From: Asterias rubens | Taxonomy: Eukaryota; Echinodermata; Asteroidea; Forcipulatida; Asteriidae | Direction: 5' to 3' | Assembly: GCF_902459465.1 (NCBI RefSeq) | Contig: NW_022985820.1 | Span: 16,001 to 80,000 of the forward strand | DNA: 64,000 nucleotides | In this document: one piece after another, positions 12,601-43,123 of the stretch | How the letters are laid out: every line of letters begins with the position of its first letter | Position numbering within the stretch: position 1 is the first letter of the stretch | The notes under the pieces: generated by a model | The model's input: the letters and a program-made list of their open reading frames with translations, nothing else | Told to the model about the DNA's origin: nothing | The model's database searches: none | Made by a program: the position numbers and the translations under genes

Positions 12601-15248
12601 GGTGAAGAGAAGCAATTATAGTAAAGTATCTTGCTCAAGGACACAAGTGTCACGGCCGGGATTCGAACCCACACTCCGGTGAAAACGCACCAGAACTTGA
12701 ATTTGATGCTCTTAACCACTCGGCCATGACACTTAATCCTTTACATCTGATTGCACCATCTTGCCAGTGAAAGTTGATTACAATATTGTTTCTGTTAAAC
12801 TATTCTTAGAAAGTTTGAGAAAACTTAAAACAAAATCCCTTCTTAAAGCCATTTCCAAAATGAGAAAAATTGCTTAGATAGGAATACAATTAATACAATT
12901 CTAACGCAAGAAACAATCAACTGGCAACAAAGGCAGAAAGTTCTCGTAACTGTTGTTTACAATTGTGAATTTCTACAGTTTCTTTTGCACAAGTATTGCA
13001 CCATGGACTACGGATGTCCTGAAGAACACATTCTCAACTGAAGGGAACACTTTCAAATCAATAGAATACACAAATTAACCTTATTGCACAACAGTGCTTG
13101 GTACTGTCATCATTCATCATAGCATACACATTCAGTTACACTTGCACCCAATTATTTTTTTTAGTGCTCTTTGGAACATAGCCTAATGGAATAAATACAA
13201 ATTTGCTTGACTTTTTGTGGTTTCTCTGTCAGACTCAAAGAAGATTATATAAAAAAATGAATTGAAGAAAGGTCAAACCAAAGGAAATGGTTTGTGTAAA
13301 TTACAATCACAATTGACATCAGTGGATTTACCCATCCTACCTGCCTCTGTTGTAGTTGTGATAATCGTAACCCTCCATCCTCCCGACGGTCGGAGACCGG
13401 AGGGTTACGACACAAGACTGATATTATCGGTGTAACTAGCAGTTTTGACCAGTTTTTGCCAGACTCGTGATCAGATTCGTCCTTTTTTTCCACTTTCCAA
13501 AATCATGACAGACATTCTTAACACATGGAGTTGATCTTTATTGTATGACAACGTCATCTGGAACCCTTAAAACAACATCATGAAAATATTTGGCAGAAAA
13601 AAACGACAAAAACTTACCAAAAGACTGACCGAATATATCCATAATCCATAGCGGGGCCAACTAGTGATTTTGAACGTCGCACTTGCTTGGCAACAACCAA
13701 TCAGCGTGACCCAACCAAACACGCATCTGGACGAGCCATGGCTGTCGTATGCGTATCGGCCATTCCAGCTTGCAAACTCACCGCCTGTGTGTGTAAGCAC
13801 CGATCCCCCACACCGAGTGCGCACCATGCAGGCATGTACATGTACATGTACATGTACTGTATGAACATCGTGCGTGCACAAACTATACAGCTCGTAAGTA
13901 CCGTGTGCTGCTCCATACCCCCACATGGCCAAACACACCCTGACGTTGTGTGTGTGTGTGCAAGTGTACACAATACATTATAATGTACATGTACATGTAC
14001 AGTACATGTACATGTAGTCTACGGCTCGTCCAGATGCGTGTTTGGTTGGGTCACGCTGATTGGTTGTTGCCAAGCAAGTGCGACGTTCAAAATCACTAGT
14101 TGGCCCCGCTATGGATTATGGATATATTCGGTCAGTCTTTTGGTAAGTTTTTGCCGTTTTTTCTGCCAAATATTTTCATGATGTTGTTTTAAGGGTTCCA
14201 GATGACGTTGTCATACAATAAAGATCAACTCCATGGGTTTAGAATGTCTGTCATGATTTTGGAAAGTGGAAAAAAAGGACGAATCTGATCACGAGTCTGG
14301 CAAAAACTGGTCAAAACTGCTAGTTACACCGATAATATCAGTCTTGTGTCGTAACCCTCCGGTCTCCGACTGTCGGGAGGATGGAGGGTTACGATTATCG
14401 CAACTACCTCTGTTGTTGACATACAAAAAATAAAAGTTTCCATCATTATTATTGATTTTTTAATAATAATTTTTTTCTTATTCGATAAATATAATAATGG
14501 CTAACGCCATGATCACTCTACACCAATGGGGGGCGGTGTTCACAAAATTGGGAACAAGTTCTGTATCCTGCCAGCACAGCATGCAGTCCAAAATTAATTT
14601 CAAAAGAGGTATTTCTTTTTTTGTCAAATTTGTGAAATAAATTAAAGGAGGCAGGATACAGAAATTTGTTCGTTCTATGAATTGAAACGGAAGTTCATAC
14701 CGTGAGTAAGCACAAAATTGGTCAGCCGCTATGAAATCAGCCCCAGGCTGGACCCAGTAACTTGGGGCGCTGTACTAAAAAATTTGACATCTGTGGTCCT
14801 CATTTTTGTTTTACAATTCTAAACAAATTCAAATAAAAGGAGTACCGCCCAGTTGAGTTGGGTCTAAAACCCGGACAGACAAATTTTCCCACGGGAACGT
14901 AGGCATTTTTGTTGTTTATAAATGTCACAAACCTCACCTTTCCTAGCGGGAACTTGCTCAGAAATTCTTTAGTCTTGTTTGTCTCACCAAACTTGAACTG
15001 CGGTGGATCTTGCACCACAGTGATCTTTGCATCGCTGTATTTAGCAGCGATCAAGATCTTCTGGGCCCGAAAGTTGTCGGGGTATGTGTACAGTGTCTGA
15101 AAAAAAAAATCATTAAAAATTTATTCAGGATGATAGTTTAAACATTTAACTCAATAACTGAAGTGTGAAATGGTAAGAAATATACAGGATGGATAAGATA
15201 ATTGAGGATTTAATTTCTGTCCATGTGTAACCTTACCCCGGTAGCCAT
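697..15248 (-). CDS. EEF1G: Elongation factor 1-gamma (eEF1G), 10 exons, complete
   Basis: Structural and GST-like subunit of the eEF1B complex, which recharges eEF1A with GTP in the cytoplasm. Exons (minus order): 15248-15237, 15096-14938, 11598-11535, 11068-10926, 10071-9928, 8805-8676, 8007-7845, 6591-6419, 5002-4878, 849-697. They join in frame with GT-AG borders to 421 aa (human about 437). Residues 1-83 form a GST N-terminal domain starting MATG-TLYTYP; about 84-217 a GST C-terminal domain ([17 protein letters not shown]); about 218-262 a Lys/Glu/Ala-rich linker; the rest is the conserved EF1G domain ([35 protein letters not shown]-like [10 protein letters not shown]), ending DYKIF-K-stop. 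A pyrimidine run (TCTCTTC) lies about 13 bases before the ATG, compatible with a 5'TOP leader, as known for vertebrate eEF1 genes. Six introns carry H/ACA snoRNA-like copies. It is divergent from NVL. Confidence 0.96.
955..1260. repeat. Dispersed repeat D, fragment in EEF1G intron 9
   Basis: Shares blocks with 47930-48445: the run around TTATCGCA, CGACCCTG-AAGGTTTTAA, CGGCCGTTTAA, ACTCTTTTATTCCC, and a TATGCGCG / GTTCCGCATAA tract. The matching other end may be 2820-2931, so 955-2931 could be one diverged copy about 2 kb long. Family unknown. Confidence 0.5.
2820..2931. repeat. Dispersed repeat D, distal end fragment
   Basis: Near-identical to 48350-48440: TTATCAACCG, CACCCCCACGTGACGCGCTC, ACCAATAGGA, GTATTTATGAAT. 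It ends against snoRNA copy 1. Related blocks (CTATTGGTTGAGAGC) also occur near 6920. Confidence 0.55.
2932..3083 (-). ncRNA. Candidate H/ACA snoRNA, copy 1 (EEF1G intron 9)
   Basis: Copy in the intron between the last two EEF1G exons, in the host's sense. The 5' hairpin is closed by CCCTAC/GTAGGG with a long upper stem, followed by an A-rich hinge containing AAATTA (fits ANANNA). The 3' hairpin is closed by CTCTAGGA against TCCTAGAT (one end mismatch), then ACA and three more bases. In the 5' pocket it carries the ATCTTT form shared with copy 5 instead of ATCATT. It directly abuts the end of a dispersed repeat near 2930. It lies about 2.1 kb from the 3' splice site. Expression is not shown. 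Confidence 0.72.
3585..4018. mobile_element. Palindromic MITE with ~200-bp inverted arms
   Basis: The left arm (from 3585) and right arm (to 4018) are imperfect reverse complements over nearly all their length, meeting near 3795 in the sequence around ATAACTGGTTAAT. Ends read TTAAAGG...CCTTTAA, suggesting TTAA target sites. It is non-coding and sits in EEF1G intron 9, just before MITE family M1 copy A. Confidence 0.75.
4086..4815. mobile_element. MITE M1 copy A, split by a LINE tail
   Basis: Ends match the M1 terminal motif (AAGGAAGTGGACACTATTGG on the left, GTGTCCACTGCCTTTAA on the right). The element is interrupted at 4250-4605 by a 5'-truncated LINE. The flanking TAGAT at 4245-4249 is repeated at 4602-4606, as expected for a target-site duplication. 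The central palindrome GAGACCTCA...TGAGGTCTC lies in the right half. Confidence 0.85.
4250..4605 (-). mobile_element. LINE 3' fragment nested in MITE M1
   Basis: Read on the minus strand it matches the 3' end of the LINE at 26860-27270: same terminal coding remnant, same non-coding tail with the words AACACCCAGCAGGGTG and GTGCGCATTACAAGTCTTATT, and a terminal (TTA)n run. It is 5'-truncated. Short TAGAT direct repeats flank it. Confidence 0.85.
5105..5510. repeat. MITE-like repeat, related to 56497-57008
   Basis: Several blocks match the region 56497-57008 (GGATTAAAACAATCAA, the Phe/Leu-rich CCTTTTGAAAT tract, a CTCAAAATGCTTTATACTAT block in inverse orientation). It ends in the AAAGGTGTACTTTGCC motif that becomes the first half of the adjoining 48-bp minisatellite. 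Confidence 0.5.
5508..6184. repeat. 48-bp minisatellite, 14 copies
   Basis: Fourteen virtually identical 48-bp units (CTAAAGGTGTACTTTGCC...GGCCAGCCAATGATTTCACC) in EEF1G intron 8. The unit length is a multiple of 3, so open frames of 228-233 codons appear on both strands; these are artefacts. The first part of the unit resembles a MITE end seen at 56980-57005. Confidence 0.95.
6645..6770 (-). repeat. SINE-like repeat fragment (family S5)
   Basis: Shares CACTGGGGCTAACCC...TTTCT, AATAAGTGT, TTTACGTGCA with 31560-31690. The tRNA-like head present at the 31.7-kb copy is not evident here. Diverged remnant in EEF1G intron 7. Confidence 0.45.
6770..7260. repeat. Dispersed repeat D relative with strong hairpin
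   Basis: Contains blocks related to the 2820-2931 and 48350-48440 ends (GTTCATAAATACC, CCTATTGGTTGAGAGC, CACGCGATACGCAC). Positions 7186-7255 form a long hairpin: GGTTCTTGATAATTT pairs with AAATTATCAAGAACC, extended outward by CCGAGG/CCTCGG. Confidence 0.5.
7397..7547 (-). ncRNA. Candidate H/ACA snoRNA, copy 2 (EEF1G intron 7)
   Basis: In the intron between exons 7 and 8. Both hairpins are intact on the sense (minus) strand: CCCTAC/GTAGGG lower stem for the 5' hairpin, CTCTAGGA/TCCTAGAG perfect 8-bp lower stem for the 3' hairpin, and GTCTGT/ACAGAC upper stem above an open pocket. The hinge has AAATTA. The ACA box follows the stem directly (ACAACA at the end). The 5' flank matches copies 4 and 5 for about 15 bases (around 7540-7560), so the copies probably arose by duplication of a slightly larger segment. 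Confidence 0.75.
8392..8541 (-). ncRNA. Candidate H/ACA snoRNA, copy 3 (EEF1G intron 6)
   Basis: In the intron between exons 6 and 7. The 3' hairpin is intact (CTCTAGGA/TCCTAGAG, GTCTGT/ACAGAC) and followed by ACATTT. The 5' hairpin keeps CCCTAC/GTAGGG but its upper stem is weakened by changes on one side (AGATGTC in place of AAGGTC on the plus strand), so this copy may be decaying. Hinge AAATTA is kept. Confidence 0.68.
8878..9250. mobile_element. MITE M1 copy B
   Basis: Full-length copy in EEF1G intron 5 with inverted ends (TTTAAAGGCAGTGGACAC / GTGTCCAGTGTCTTTCA) and the central palindrome TTTCGAGACCTCAA...TTGAGGTCTCGAAA near 9045-9082. Orientation is opposite to copies D-F. Confidence 0.85.
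9569..9718 (-). ncRNA. Candidate H/ACA snoRNA, copy 4 (EEF1G intron 5)
   Basis: In the intron between exons 5 and 6. The lower stem of the 3' hairpin has TCCTGGAG opposite CTCTAGGA, which keeps pairing by a T-G wobble. The hinge differs from copies 1-3 (AAAACA in place of AAATTA) yet still fits ANANNA. It ends ACATTT. It shares the flank CCTAAA with copy 6 beyond the 3' end. Confidence 0.75.
10430..10569 (-). ncRNA. Candidate H/ACA snoRNA, copy 5 (EEF1G intron 4)
   Basis: In the intron between exons 4 and 5, about 360 bases from the 3' splice site. Hinge AAAACA as in copy 4; 5' pocket with ATCTTT as in copy 1; 3' hairpin lower stem CTCTAGGA/TCCTAGAG perfect; ends ACATTT. Pocket-to-ACA distance in the 3' hairpin is 14 bases, the usual 14-16 for H/ACA guides. 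Confidence 0.75.
11903..12052 (-). ncRNA. Candidate H/ACA snoRNA, copy 6 (EEF1G intron 2)
   Basis: In the large second intron, about 300 bases upstream of exon 3. Same two-hairpin plan and ACATTT end; one mismatch in the 3' hairpin lower stem (CTATAGGA against TCCTAGAG). Hinge AAATTA. The short introns 1 (140 bp) and 3 (466 bp) and the minisatellite-filled intron 8 carry no copy. Confidence 0.72.
12370..12735 (-). mobile_element. tRNA-derived SINE (family S3)
   Basis: On the minus strand the head reads GGCCGAGTGGTTAAGAGC, a class-II tRNA (Leu/Ser) type A-box region, then GGGTTCGAATCCC (B box), followed by the body words CTTGAGCAAGATACTTTAC and GGGGAATAAATGGGTACC. A second part ends in a T-rich stretch near 12475 and a TATATAGCGC tail. 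In EEF1G intron 2. Confidence 0.75.
13353..14406. mobile_element. MULE-like non-autonomous element with 9-bp TSD
   Basis: A 1,054-bp element with inverted arms of about 385 bp (13353-13737 and 14019-14406), ends TAGTTG...CAACTA, and the perfect 9-bp direct repeat CCTCTGTTG at 13344-13352 and 14407-14415. Long terminal inverted repeats with 9-bp target duplications are typical of Mutator-like elements. The loop holds (TACATG)n palindromic repeats at 13833-13858 and 13984-14012. No transposase frame is seen. Subterminal hairpins occur near 13365-13410 and 14350-14395. Confidence 0.85.
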
Positions 15249-15403
15249 TTTGCGGTTGAAGAGACAGTGGACACGTAAAACAGCTGTGTCGTGGAAATTC
15301 CGGTTGTCCTTTAAATGTCAACAGATGGCGCTGTTGATACACGTGTTTTGTGTTGATTATAGTCGTCGTCGATGATGATGGTGGTCGGTTAATTTTGAAA
15401 GAT
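15249..15403. promoter_or_regulatory. Shared EEF1G/NVL bidirectional promoter
   Basis: Only 155 bp separate the EEF1G ATG (15248, minus) and the NVL ATG (15404, plus). There is no clear TATA box at a useful distance. On the EEF1G side TCTCTTC near 15260-15266 could be a 5'TOP start. A GATGGCGC-type block (AGATGGCGCTG, 15324-15334) is similar to the YY1 core. The extent is set by the start codons only; transcription starts are not known. Confidence 0.7.
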
Positions 15404-38508
<23,105 letters not shown>

Positions 38509-38762
38509 AGTGGCTGCAAAGAAAGTAAATTAAATTCCATATACATGAAGCAGCAATATCAAATTATTTACCAATACCTTTATTCTCAACCAGTGTAAAT
38601 TTGTTGTCACCAGGACCATTCTAATAGTTCTGCTTTAATAGTCAGGAAAAAACGCCACTTTTGGTAGCAGGCTGTTCCATGCTTTCAATGTAAGCATACT
38701 TCACTTAAAGCCTTGCTGACTAAAATTGTGTGCCAAGATTGACAAACCTGTGGGAATGAGGT

Positions 38763-39050
38763 TAGGTCATGCCGAGTCCGATTAGCGGCTATAGCTACGG
38801 CTAGGTTTCCCTGGCATCATGCATTAACTATGGTTCGTCCAAAGCAACACTTTTTACCATAGCTATAGCTGCCAATGGGAGACTTTTGAATGGTCCTTTT
38901 TCACAGTTCTCCCCAGTAGTGCACATGCTCAGACCTACGGGTGCAACACTGAGCATGTGCACGCATGTTGACCCACAAAAAAAAGACCATGTCTGCTGCC
39001 GCCAGCGGCTCAAAAGTCTCCCATTTGGATGCGGCCCTAAATTGGTTTGA
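38763..39050. repeat. Inverted-repeat element after NVL
   Basis: GGCTATAGCTACGG, later CCATAGCTATAGCTGCC, and TGGGAGACTTTTGA facing TCAAAAGTCTCCCA at 38876-38891 and 39010-39023. The inner part holds GTGCACATGCTCAG opposite CTGAGCATGTGCAC. A foldback or MITE-like structure. Confidence 0.6.
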
Positions 39051-39224
39051 CCAAAGAAAACGAAGATGGCTAACCATAATGATCGGAGGGGTTTGTAATC
39101 GTCCAATTTATCTGAACATTGTAGTTACAATTTTGTAATACAATTTGGACTTACCTAAAGCAGAGCAGTGTCTCAAAAAAGGTCAACTCCGAGAGCTATG
39201 CAGACTAATCTTTGTTAATCCATG

Positions 39225-39720
39225 CAACATCATCCAGTGTGATTTTGACTGATAGATAAACATGTCAGCCTGCAATAGAAAATTGAACAGTCAGCCATCT
39301 TACTGGCTGACCATTCAATATCACCCACTGTAGTTTTAAATGTAAGATGTACTATGCCAGGCTGCAATATGATACCATGTTGTGAATGCATCTACACAGT
39401 ACACAGTCAACCCTCCTACTGTCTGACCAATCAATATCATCCAGTGTGGTTTTAAATGTAGATTCACTATGCCAGCCTGCAATAGGATATCATGTGGTGA
39501 ATGCATCTAATACAGTACACAGTCAACCCTCTTACTGTCTGACCATTCAATATCATCCACTGTGGTTTTAAATGTTAGATGTACTATGCCAGCCTGCAAT
39601 ATATCATGTGGTGAATGCATCTACACAGTACACAGTCAACCCTCCTACTGTCTGACCAATCAATATCATCCAGTGTGGTTTTGACTGTTAGATTCACTAT
39701 GCCAGCCTGCAGTATTTCAT
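39225..39720. repeat. ~120-bp tandem repeat, about 4 diverged copies
   Basis: The words CTATGCCAGCCTGCAATA, GTGAATGCATCTA, CAGTACACAGTCAACCCT and CTGACCAATCAATATCATCC recur at roughly 120-bp steps. A relative lies at 42880-43010 (AACCCTCCTACTGCCCGACC...TATGCCAACCTCAA). Non-coding. Confidence 0.8.
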
Positions 39721-40714
39721 GTAATGCATGCAGTAAGCGCTGACTCTGCATAGTAAGTTGTGCCACCACTTTAATGGTGCAGTTGAATGGTTCTGAACAT
39801 TTTGTTAACTCTCTAGTACTAATTATAATGGGATAAAGCATGGAAGATACAAGTTGGCAGCAAAAATGTACAGGGTGGTCATGCGGTACAGCGGTTAGGT
39901 CAAAGGTCAATATTCACCTTTTAATTAATTTTCATATTTTTATCTCTTTTGAAGTTAAAAAAAAAAACTTTGTGTACCTTTAGTCAATGTAGAATGACTA
40001 CGGATGGCATTTGACGTAAGCTCAAACAATGAAATGACACATTTGTTTTGTAATGATTTGTTTAATTTATTCTCCCCATTACAATACTCTCATATCATGA
40101 GATTTATATTACATCATAAGTTAATAAATACAAGACGTTGTAATGGCTGTCGTCTTAATGTACAGAATTACTGTATAAAACTATTAGGTTGTATGGTTAC
40201 ATTACAATAAGTATGGAGAGTAACAAAACCTTTCTGAATTGTCAATCAATTTGCGTACGTGTCTTCTTTCTTTTCATTTTGCATTGAGATTAATAAAAGT
40301 AGGTATTAGTAGGTTTTTAAACCAAGTTTCAAAGTGCCACTGGCTTTAACAAGTGCTGCTCAGAAGGCATGTCAACTCCCTTAAAGAGTTTGCAGAATTC
40401 CTTCATTTCAACATAGAGAGTGCTACCAGTTACAACAAGGCCCATGTAAACATTGTTTTATACATCAGGCATGGCATCTTTTTCATAGTAATCTTATATG
40501 AAACTACTGAATGATTATTGAGGTGTGCCCTTAGGTGATACTTTAATAGGACATTTACACTAGCTCTAAGCATCTGCACAAAGTACAAGTTATTTTCTTG
40601 TATTCTTTGTGCATGTGGCATGCTCAACAAACATGACGTAATTTGTCAAAGCATTTCAGCACAAAACATTACATGACTTAGAGGGAGTCAATCTTTCAGC
40701 AAACGTGAATAATT

Positions 40715-40965
40715 TATAAGAGATGTTAAATTTGCATCAGCAGGGATAAAGAATGTAATTTTGGTTGTACCATACACCGATGATGTGTGTGTATACTCGC
40801 TACTTTCCCCTGAGTCCTGAGAAAAAATATCACAGGCATGTTGCTCAGGTGGGATTCGAACCCACGACCCTTTCAATTCTAGAGCAGTATCTTACCAACT
40901 AGACTATACCGAGGTTGCCTGGTAGCTAAAGGCAGTTTGACTCCTATGTTTTGGCAGCGGGTGAA
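40715..40965 (-). mobile_element. tRNA-derived SINE (family S2)
   Basis: Minus strand: GGCAACCTCGGTATAGTCTA (A-box region), GGGTCGTGGGTTCGAATCCC (B box), CCTGTGATATTTTTTCTCAG, AGTAGCGAGTATACAC. Same family as 29968-30290. Confidence 0.75.
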
Positions 40966-42328
40966 TAATTTATGAAATTTCTGTCTGATCATTGTCATAT
41001 CTAGTTGGATTAACAACTTGGGGATTCCTTAACAAATTCCTCAGAAATTTTACATTTTCTACAAACCAAAAATTATAATAGAATACATTAAAAAGGATGC
41101 GTTTTTAGAATACATTAAAAAGGATGCGTTTTTCTTGCTGTCAAGACTACTATTCTTTTATTCATATAAACTTTGCACTCTAAGATTTGCTTCTTATTGG
41201 CAGGGAAAAAATAGTAACTTTTTCCTGAAAAAAAAGGAAAATTCATTGTAAGAAATACGGTGCATTGTACCCAAATGAGAAAGGTGGTTCACAACAGTAC
41301 ACTGTTCTTTCAAAAGATAAACATATTTTGGCCAGAACGCTTATCAGTAGGCCATAGGAAATGCATTGAACTAGCTCCTATTTAAAGAATGTTGAGGATC
41401 CATGTAAATAAGTTGCATTTCACACAAATGAATTTAAACTGTCAACAAATCCAACTGATTTTAAATGGCAAAACAATGCGATTAAGGATAATTGTCTCAT
41501 TTGATTCTTGGCAAGGAAATGGATTGTCAATTAAAATTTATATTTACGAGAGCAAATCACTGAAAAGACACATTTTAACACCCTCTTCCATTTTTAATAC
41601 AAATAAATAAACATTCTTTCAGCAAAATCTTGATATGACAAAAAATGGGGGGGGGGGAAACGAGATGTGACAATTCTATCAAAGACAACAACTACGTGAC
41701 TATTATTTACAAATGCTCAAGCTTAACAAAAAATTCTCAATTAAAGACTTTACAAAAGAGTCTTTAACGAAACTGGAGATAATCTGGTTTGACATCTGTC
41801 TTTGCTACACTGTGAAGTTGTGGCATGAAGACTGATATATATAACAGGCTACTGTTAAACATGTTTACTATAACTGCTTTATAGCGATAAGACAAACGCA
41901 GACAAGCAAAAGAAAATCATTTCATTTCAAGAAAGTGGAGTTTAATAACCCTTTTTCTAATATTCAATCTTTTTAAAACGTCAGAATAGTCCATAGTATT
42001 TTGAAACAATGTTTCTCAGGTAGGTGTCTGGATTCTGTACAATTTTTGTTCAATTTAGATTACATTACAGGTCTCAAACTAGAGGCATATTAGTATAAAA
42101 CTGTGTGTCACTAAAAGTCAACTTCAAGTTAACTTATGGCATATCTTGTTTGCAATTCAGTCCAATTTCATCCCATTACACATGAATTCTTTTACTTTGG
42201 TTAATAGGATCGTCATAATGTCAACAGTTTAGGATTTACAGATTGGTAGAGTTTAGGAAAGACTCAAAACTGTTGAATCGGAATAGAGCATTGTTGTGAA
42301 TGTGAACTTAAATTTTGACCCCTTTCAA

Positions 42329-42329
<1 letters not shown>

Positions 42330-42359
<30 letters not shown>

Positions 42360-42380
42360 TATTCTTATTATTATTATATA
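42330..42380. repeat. (TTA)n microsatellite
   Basis: TATTATTATT run, interrupted near its end. Confidence 0.9.
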
Positions 42381-42604
42381 GGATATGCAAGAATACAAAA
42401 TCAGAATTCTCCCTCAAGCTTTGCATTGTGGATAGACCATTGTTGAATCTTGTGGATACATCAGGTAATCATCTCTTTCAACAGAGATAGTGGCTCTAAT
42501 TCTAAAAGAGCTTCTTTGAAGGCAAGTTGGGAACAGCTTTCTCTAAATGTCCATTCAGTCTCCTGTTGTTGACTTGAACAAACTGAGTATATTTTAGTTA
42601 CAAC

Positions 42605-42765
42605 CTTATTTGGATGCATGACGAGCACTGTACACTCAGGGCTTTCCAAAGTCCTGCAGAGAAATGAGGTTTCTTTGTTGGGATTCGAACTCTACACCCC
42701 AAAATTCTAGAACAAAATAACACTAAACCACCGAAAATATAACAGATTGGGGTAAAGATAAAACC
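42605..42765 (-). repeat. Degenerate SINE (family S2)
   Basis: Minus strand GAGTTCGAATCCC with CTCTGCAGGACTTTGG and CCTGAGTGTACAGTGC; the tRNA-like head reads CGGTGGTTTAGTGTT. Old copy. Confidence 0.55.
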
Positions 42766-43123
42766 CAAAACAACCAAAGTAATAGTCTTATCCTGATGCA
42801 TTTCTTACACCAATACATCAATCTGGTTGACATGTTGAGAACAAACCAAACCTACTCTTCCCAGAGCCAACACATCTTCTTAAAGAGATCAAAACATGGA
42901 GTATGATCAACCTAACCCTCCTACTGCCCGACCATTCATTATCAATACGGTTTTTGAGTGATAAAAAAAGTATGCCAACCTCAACTATGGTATTGCACAT
43001 ATTTTCTATCATACAAACCTTGCAGTTAAAAGGTCTTGAATGGTAGGTTGGCTCACGGGCAAATGTTATGGAAAGTAGGAGGGTTAACTATTTATAGAGG
43101 ACAGGTAACTATTTAACTTTGTT

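Larger units (their letters stand above)
38509..43123. other. Convergent intergenic region NVL/OTUB1
   Basis: 4.6 kb between the NVL and OTUB1 stop codons; should contain both 3' UTRs. It holds an inverted-repeat stretch (38763-39050), a ~120-bp tandem repeat (39225-39720), a SINE (40715-40965), a degenerate SINE (42605-42765) and a (TTA)n microsatellite (42330-42380). No coding gene recognised. Confidence 0.6.

Noticed and set aside
13567..13983. Cys/His-rich frames of 90-134 codons
   Set aside because: They read through the TACATG and TG repeats of the MULE-like element and have no homology I recognise.
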